This document shows, in pieces, positions 58,984-64,000 of a stretch of 64,000 nt of DNA (its first letter is position 1; every line of letters starts with the position of its first letter). Under the pieces are notes generated by a model. The model did no database searches, had not been told where the DNA came from, and saw nothing but the letters and a program-made list of their open reading frames with translations. A program made the translations under genes and the position numbers. The DNA is taken from contig OX327686.1 of NCBI GenBank assembly GCA_946807835.1, positions 10,478,001 through 10,542,000 on the forward strand, in the 5' to 3' direction. Source of the stretch: Ailanthus altissimus. Lineage: Eukaryota; Streptophyta; Magnoliopsida; Sapindales; Simaroubaceae.

Positions 58984-60273
58984 ATGGCCACCCAGATGGT
59001 TAAGAGTTCAGCTTTAATCACTAAACTCAACCTGCTCGATCTTTGTCTCTGAGAAGAACTTGCTACAAGCAATCTTCATTTTGGTGGTTACAAAATATAT
59101 TAATGACCACCAGTAAGCGTTTACAAGATCGAAGCAAAAATAAGAGAATCCAGGGACTTTAGATTGTCACTGAGAAGTGGAAAATATTCTCTAAATTGAA
59201 GATTTTGATGGAACTTTTAAGGAAAGAACCCGAAATGGTCATGCCTGTTAGATCGTTGGATGAATACAGGAGGCATATTAATCTTCCTAAACCCCATAAG
59301 ATATCAGATTTCATTAGAAAATCACCTTAAGCTCTTTGAATTGTATAAGGATCAAAATGGGTAGTTGTGGTGTTGAATGACTCAAGAAGCTGAAGACTTG
59401 ATAGAAGAAGAGGAAAGGTTTCTTGAAGAACATTCGGATAACGCAGCAGAGTATGTTACTAGGTTCTTAATGATGTCAGTTGATAAACGTTTGCCATTGG
59501 ACAAGATTGCTCATTTTAGAAGAGAATTTGGCTCGCCACTTGATTTTAGGACTAACTGGGTGCACAAGTATCCACAACCTTCTAGAGTTGTTAAAGCTAA
59601 AAATGAACATGAACTTGAGTATTTGGAACTTGTGACGTGGAATCCTAAGTGGGCTATCACGGAGTTGGAGAAAAAGGCTTTGGGGGTAACTGAGACTGGT
59701 GATGACCATACCACGGGAATGCTTTCAAGAAAGATCTTATTTGTCTCTATATGCAGATGCCAGAGAGCTCAAAGCTGGGTCATTGGAGTTTGATAAGAGG
59801 GCAGTTGCGTTTACGCACGAGCTGCTTAGCTTTACCCTTGAGAAGAGGTTGGTGACGGATCACCTTAAGCATTTTCGAAGGGAAGTTGTTATTCCACAGA
59901 AGTTAATGAGACTTCTTCTGAAGCATTTTGGGATTTTTTATGTATCAGAAAGAGGAAAGAGGTTTAGCGTGTTCTTGACAGAAGCTTTTGAAGATTCGGA
60001 CTTGATTGAGAAGGGACCATTAGTTCTTTGGAAGGAAAAAGTCCTGAATCTTAGCGGGTACAGAGGAAAGAAAAGAAGATTCAAAGTTTTGGTGAGTTGT
60101 CAGATATGGAGGAGAAAGTTTTGTATGAGAGTGATTCTGAGAATGGAAACATGAGTATACAGATTGAGCAGGAGGAAACCATGGCGGGTTTAGAGGACTC
60201 TTCAGTTGCTGACAATGATGAGATGGAGGTTGGAGAAATTTGCAGTGCCTGCGAGAATACTGATACATCCTGA
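58984..60273 (+). pseudogene. PORR-domain (plant organelle RNA recognition) protein pseudogene
   Basis: Frames stitched across breaks give a PORR (DUF860) protein of the ROOT PRIMORDIUM DEFECTIVE 1 / WHAT'S THIS FACTOR type. Parts are SKRLQDRSKNKRIQ, VTEKWKIFSKLKILMELLRK, RSLDEYRRHINLPKPHKISD, EYVTRFLMMSVDKRLPLDKI, YLELVTWNPKWAITELEKKA, then RSYLSLYADARELKAGSLEF, LRLLLKHFGIFYVSERGKRF-like sequence and PLVLWKEKVL. An acidic tail ends at TGA 60271. Relatives bind organelle RNA, usually for group II intron splicing. Defects: an early stop before EELATSN, TAG in place of Glu in the LEIVTEKW block, a frameshift at the SPKLFEL block, stops in the GVLWCGMT block, and a deletion of about 25 codons near 59720 that shifts frame. 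Two long open pieces remain (59377-59793; 59699-60154). Confidence 0.88.
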
Positions 60274-61017
60274 GGTCGTAACCTTTTTCTTTTGTTACCT
60301 TCGTATAGATGGTTAACTTAATTTAGGAATGAAAAATCATGTTTTTATTGATGATGTTCCCTGAACCTTACCCTTCATCTTAGTAGAAGAATTCCCTGCA
60401 AGTTTTGCTCTGCGCTTTTAGTGCTATTAATTTGAGGCTTAAATTCAGAAGCTCAGAAAGAGTTAAACATATTAATTGCAGATTTGCTCACATTTTGTCA
60501 TCAAATAATAATCAAAACAAAGTCATTTCATATGTGTTGTACATAATATATGTAAAATTATTGATAGTTTCTGACACTCCTGACACTAGATGACTAAATA
60601 CTTGTGCACTCTTGCATCATTTGTTCTACCATAAATATGCCCGTTACACCTACACTTCTAGAAGTTTAGTTTTAATTAATCTCATTTGAAATTTTTGTTA
60701 TTAATTTTACATGATAACTCAAATTTTTCAGATGACCCTAGCTGCTAACATCTTTTGATTTATGTTTGTGTATCCAACCACTTAACTTGAAATCTGATTT
60801 TGAGTTTTCTATATGATTAAAGCACTCATTTTAGTTTTATATATGATTAAAGCACTCATTTTAGTAAAACACAATTTTATAGTGTTTCTTCAATACATCC
60901 GCGTTAAGAGGTGGATCAAACTTATTGAATGAACAAAGTAATACTTAAAAGTTGTACATGTGATCTTATTTTCATTGATTGAACGGGGTTATACTGCCAA
61001 GTTCTACTTATGATTTT
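60274..61017. other. Intergenic, no gene seen
   Basis: AT-rich sequence downstream of the PORR pseudogene. A 30-base direct repeat (ATATGATTAAAGCACTCATT twice) lies at about 60810-60865. Confidence 0.5.
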
Positions 61018-61554
61018 TGTTGAAGCGGAAGCAATAAACTCAAGTAATATAATGTAACAATAAGCAATTAAGAAATAAAATAGAAAAGAAAAGTAAGAGA
61101 AAGTACATAAGAATTTACGTAATACGACAACTTGCCTATGTTCACGACGGATCAAAATCTCACTTTTTTTTATTAATGAATCACAAGGCACTCACAAAGT
61201 ATACTTTTACAAAAAAGAACTCAAAGCTCACAAAAAACTCTTAATTGCACTCATAAAGAACACAATTGACCTCTCTTGTAGCCCAAAGATTTTCTCTATG
61301 GTGTTTTGTGTTTTAATCCCTTGAATTGTATTTTCAAGCCAATATAGATCCCTTATAAAGGTATTGGATGTCCTAGGTTATTTCTAAACTGATTTATAAA
61401 GGTATTGGAAACAAATTAGGATACTAATTTATAAAGTTTTATTTCACTTAGGATACTAATTTATAAAGTCCTATTTCACTTAAGATACAAATTAGAGATG
61501 ATTTTTAATCAAGTTTTCACAATCTTAATTTACTGTACTAAAAATCAATCTACA
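61018..61554 (-). repeat. Probable Copia-type LTR fragment
   Basis: TGTTGAAGCGGAAGCAATAA at 61018, with GAATTTACGTAATACGACAA and GTTCACGACGG about 100 bases on, resembles the antisense reading of plant Copia LTR ends (GCGGAAGC, TTTACGTGGTTCGG, GTCCACGG). The other end near CAATCTACA (61554) is a guess and no target duplication is found. Confidence 0.4.
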
Positions 61555-62990
61555 TTCTCCCTTTTTTTTATTTTTATCTTGTGACATTTATTAATTAATA
61601 CACTTTCTATTTGGATAACAAGTTCTGCCCTTTAAGATAGGGACATTGGGTTGAATACTCAAGTGAATTCTTCTCACATAAACTCTAGTGCATATGGACA
61701 TGTCTATTTCAATTCAAGCTTTGGGTTTTACTAGTAAGCATTACATGCACTTTTATCTGCTTGTTTTTACCATTCAATTTCTATGAATGTTTTTTCTCTT
61801 GAAATTTAATTTTTACATTTAAATCTTCATGATTTTTAGAATGCTTCTTTTGTGGAAAACTAAATACGTTGGACACTTGAGGATATTGATACTCATGTCA
61901 TGACATTCGAGAGGAAACTTATGGCAGGATCTATATTTATTGGCTTAGTAAACATGTAAAAATTTTAATGGTGCTATGCAAATCTTTTGTTTTGTTTTGA
62001 TACTATGACGTACTTGTAAGTTTGATGATTATTTATCTTTTATATTCCTTTCACAAGCTAACACTGTGACTGTAGTTTAATATATGAAGGCATATCTATA
62101 CGTATGTACAATGATATCTTTATGCTTAGGTTTTTTAAGAGTTATTGTGACAGGTAACCCTTGTTCATGTCCAGTCACTACATTCACATCTATCTTCATT
62201 TATCATATACGAATCTTAAATCTGAATATCTTGACTACAAACAGATCTTTAAAGTGCATAGACATCCATCTCCATTTATCATATACGAATCTTAAATCTG
62301 AGTATCTTGACTACAAACAAATCTTTAAAGTGCATAAAACGAGTTTGTTTGACTTGAATAACCTTAACAAATGTGAAATTTTGATTGATTATGTTTTAGT
62401 ATTGTTTAATTTGCTAACATTTCATGTGGATTTGAAAATTTTGTAGGAAGCCATTTCCTCCACATTTCTAGTTGATGAATAACTATAGTGATTAAATTGG
62501 AAGTTACAATAGTCTAGTCCCCCCTCTCCTCCCCCTCCCCCCCACTTTTTTTTTTGTAATAATGACCATAATGGGTGTTGTGATCACTACAATGCCTTGT
62601 GTCATGGTTCTTTTTGAAATTGTACAATTTTAGACATTTTTTGCACTTAGTAACTTACAAATACAATTATAAAAAAAAGCATGCATGCCAAATGTTTAAG
62701 AAAAAATTCTTTTCTATAATTGAAGAAAAATTTAAGCTAAAATGGTTAGACACAACTGAAGGTTCCTCTATTTGTAGAACTAGCTCTATAAAATCAGTGG
62801 TTAGGATTTACACAACTATATCACTGATCTAGGGTATACAATGAAGTTGAAAAACTATACTATGGAATTTTATAAGATGCCACTAAATATTTTAGGGAAT
62901 ATACCCATATCCTATAGCCTTCTTGACTTTTCACTAAGTAGAAGGCTTAGCTCATTTATCCATCCAAGTCAACAGACCTTGTAGAAATTT
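61555..62990. other. Intergenic, with a 76-bp duplication
   Basis: No gene is recognised. TTTATCATATACGAATCTTA occurs in two adjacent 76-bp copies (about 62190-62340). A C-rich run followed by ten T's lies at about 62518-62556. Confidence 0.55.
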
Positions 62991-63039
62991 TAACCCATGT
63001 AATACTTTATGGATCCAAATAGACTCTAAGAGATGTGGT

Positions 63040-64000
63040 GTGCTCCAAATGTTTAATGAAATGCTTGAGAATACTTGAGGCATGACATTCTCATTTCATA
63101 ATGTCCTTATCATCTGTTCGCTAGAACTCATAAACCTTGTTTTTGAGTTGTCATAATGCATTCTCGAGTTCTCTGCTTTTTTCACTATTGGGCAACCCCT
63201 TATGGCTAACAAAATTCTCACAATTAAGAGGAAAGTTTTTCTGCCATACCGTCTTTACATCAAGGATAAACTTCGCCTTCTTATCATAAGTTATGAAAAC
63301 TCCTAAAAATGCCCATGTTTATGGCCTATGCCTCGTGTATTCTGCATCCCCATAATATGGCTTCAAATAGTTCTTGCAATGAAATAATGAATATAGTAAT
63401 AGCCTTGAAGGTAACTCTACCTTATACGAGATATTCCTAATTTTCTTAGTAATAAGAAATGGCCCCTCATACTTGCGAAGCCTTTGCTTGTCATTGGCCC
63501 ATTTCTTCATTCGCGTTGTTGTCTTGTCAAGATATTCCTGCACTATGTCAATGTTCAAGCCAAGACTTTGTTGTTGGACTGGATAGTTGGATACTAGCAC
63601 ATGTAGTGTAAGGGCTTGTTAGTTAGTAACTAACTCGAATGAGCTCCAAGTGACAGACTCCACTACAAGTTATATGAGAATTGTGTCACGTTGAATAGCT
63701 TGATCTAATCTTACTAAGTTGTGCTTATAAAGTACCATAAGTATAACTCTAAAACTGCATTCACTTGCTCTGTTTGCTAATCTGTTTATAGGTGAAAATT
63801 GGCAAATGAGTGAACTACTTCACCCAAAATCTCTAAGAAACCTCATGTTATGATCACTCACTATTACCCTTGACAATCCCCAATGGTTGACCATATGCTT
63901 GAAGAAAAGTCTTGTGGTCTCATTTGCATTACACTTCTTGGCTATCGATATAAAAATTTTATACTTGAAGAAATAGTCTACCTCTGTAATAACAGTCATA
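63040..64000 (-). pseudogene. Chromovirus (Ty3/Gypsy) integrase and chromodomain relic
   Basis: On the minus strand, reading through breaks, a core fragment with VIVSDHNMRFLRDFG appears near 63830, in the place of the second catalytic Asp. Further on come SFELVTN and LTLHVLVSNYP (63660-63590). An open 93-codon stretch (63319-63600) has EYLDKTTTRMKKWANDKQR, RKYEGPFLITKKIRNISYKV and ELPSRL...LFHCKNYLKPY, the Gypsy integrase C-terminal domain. Downstream (about 63290-63110) weak matches VSHKGLPNSEKS and LQLKNKVYEF-like residues fit a chromodomain of the type WKGLP..E.SWE. A chromodomain marks chromoviruses. The element continues past the window edge; frameshifts show it is dead. Confidence 0.72.

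Noticed and set aside
1..64000. CRISPR arrays, operons, prophage or other bacterial systems
   Set aside because: Base composition, introns, LTR retrotransposons and the ERF and PORR families are all of plant nuclear type; the direct repeats lack spacer structure.

Overview
The window is nuclear DNA from a flowering plant, most likely a eudicot. It is AT-rich and dominated by decayed, nested LTR retrotransposons. It carries one clearly intact plant gene, an intronless AP2/ERF factor of the ERF017/ORA47-like type, and one decayed plant organelle RNA-binding (PORR) gene. I see no bacterial-type features, CRISPR array, rRNA gene or credible tRNA gene. I cannot name the species from the sequence alone.

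Layout. 1-2050: unassigned AT-rich DNA. 2060-12370: element 1, a Ty3/Gypsy element of the Tat type on the + strand. It has lost everything between early gag and the integrase tail, and that gap is filled by two nested LTRs of a family I call X. It keeps a 71-bp tandem repeat and a minus-strand antisense gene. 12480-16380: AT-rich DNA and a GA microsatellite. 16387-17049: the ERF gene (-) with a TATA box and two G-boxes. 17700-23332: element 4, a minus-oriented relic of the same Tat group, seen as its antisense gene on the + strand and interrupted by a 2.76-kb solo LTR (family Y, Tekay-like). 23360-44670: a compound satellite region made of ~220-bp monomers and a degenerate AT-rich minisatellite. 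It is split by element 2 (26800-42299), a structurally complete but dead Tat element with two LTRs, PBS, gag, protease, RT, two RNase H domains, integrase, a tandem repeat and an antisense gene. A family X solo LTR with a perfect 5-bp target duplication sits inside that antisense gene. 44671-50138: element 3, a minus-oriented Tat relic with LTR, antisense gene and 53-bp repeats. 50667-54426: a hAT-like non-autonomous DNA element holding a second family Y solo LTR, 36-bp repeats and tRNA-like modules. 58870-60273: the PORR pseudogene with its promoter motifs. 61018-61554: a probable Copia LTR fragment. 63040-64000: a chromovirus integrase plus chromodomain relic (-).

How it fits together. The window records at least three levels of nesting: satellite, then Tat element, then solo LTR; or hAT element, then solo LTR; or LTR inside a related LTR. 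Five insertions can be bounded by target-site duplications that I read directly: ATAAG, TCTAT, GGTTC, AGTGC, and an 8-bp xTCAATAT. A sixth (ATCAT/ATAAT) is imperfect. The four Tat relics share an antisense gene of the PF04195 type, with a 73-76-nt intron at the same place in three of them. Three relics carry unrelated tandem repeats in the same slot between integrase and antisense gene. No retroelement here looks capable of moving. The ERF gene is the only locus I would call functional.
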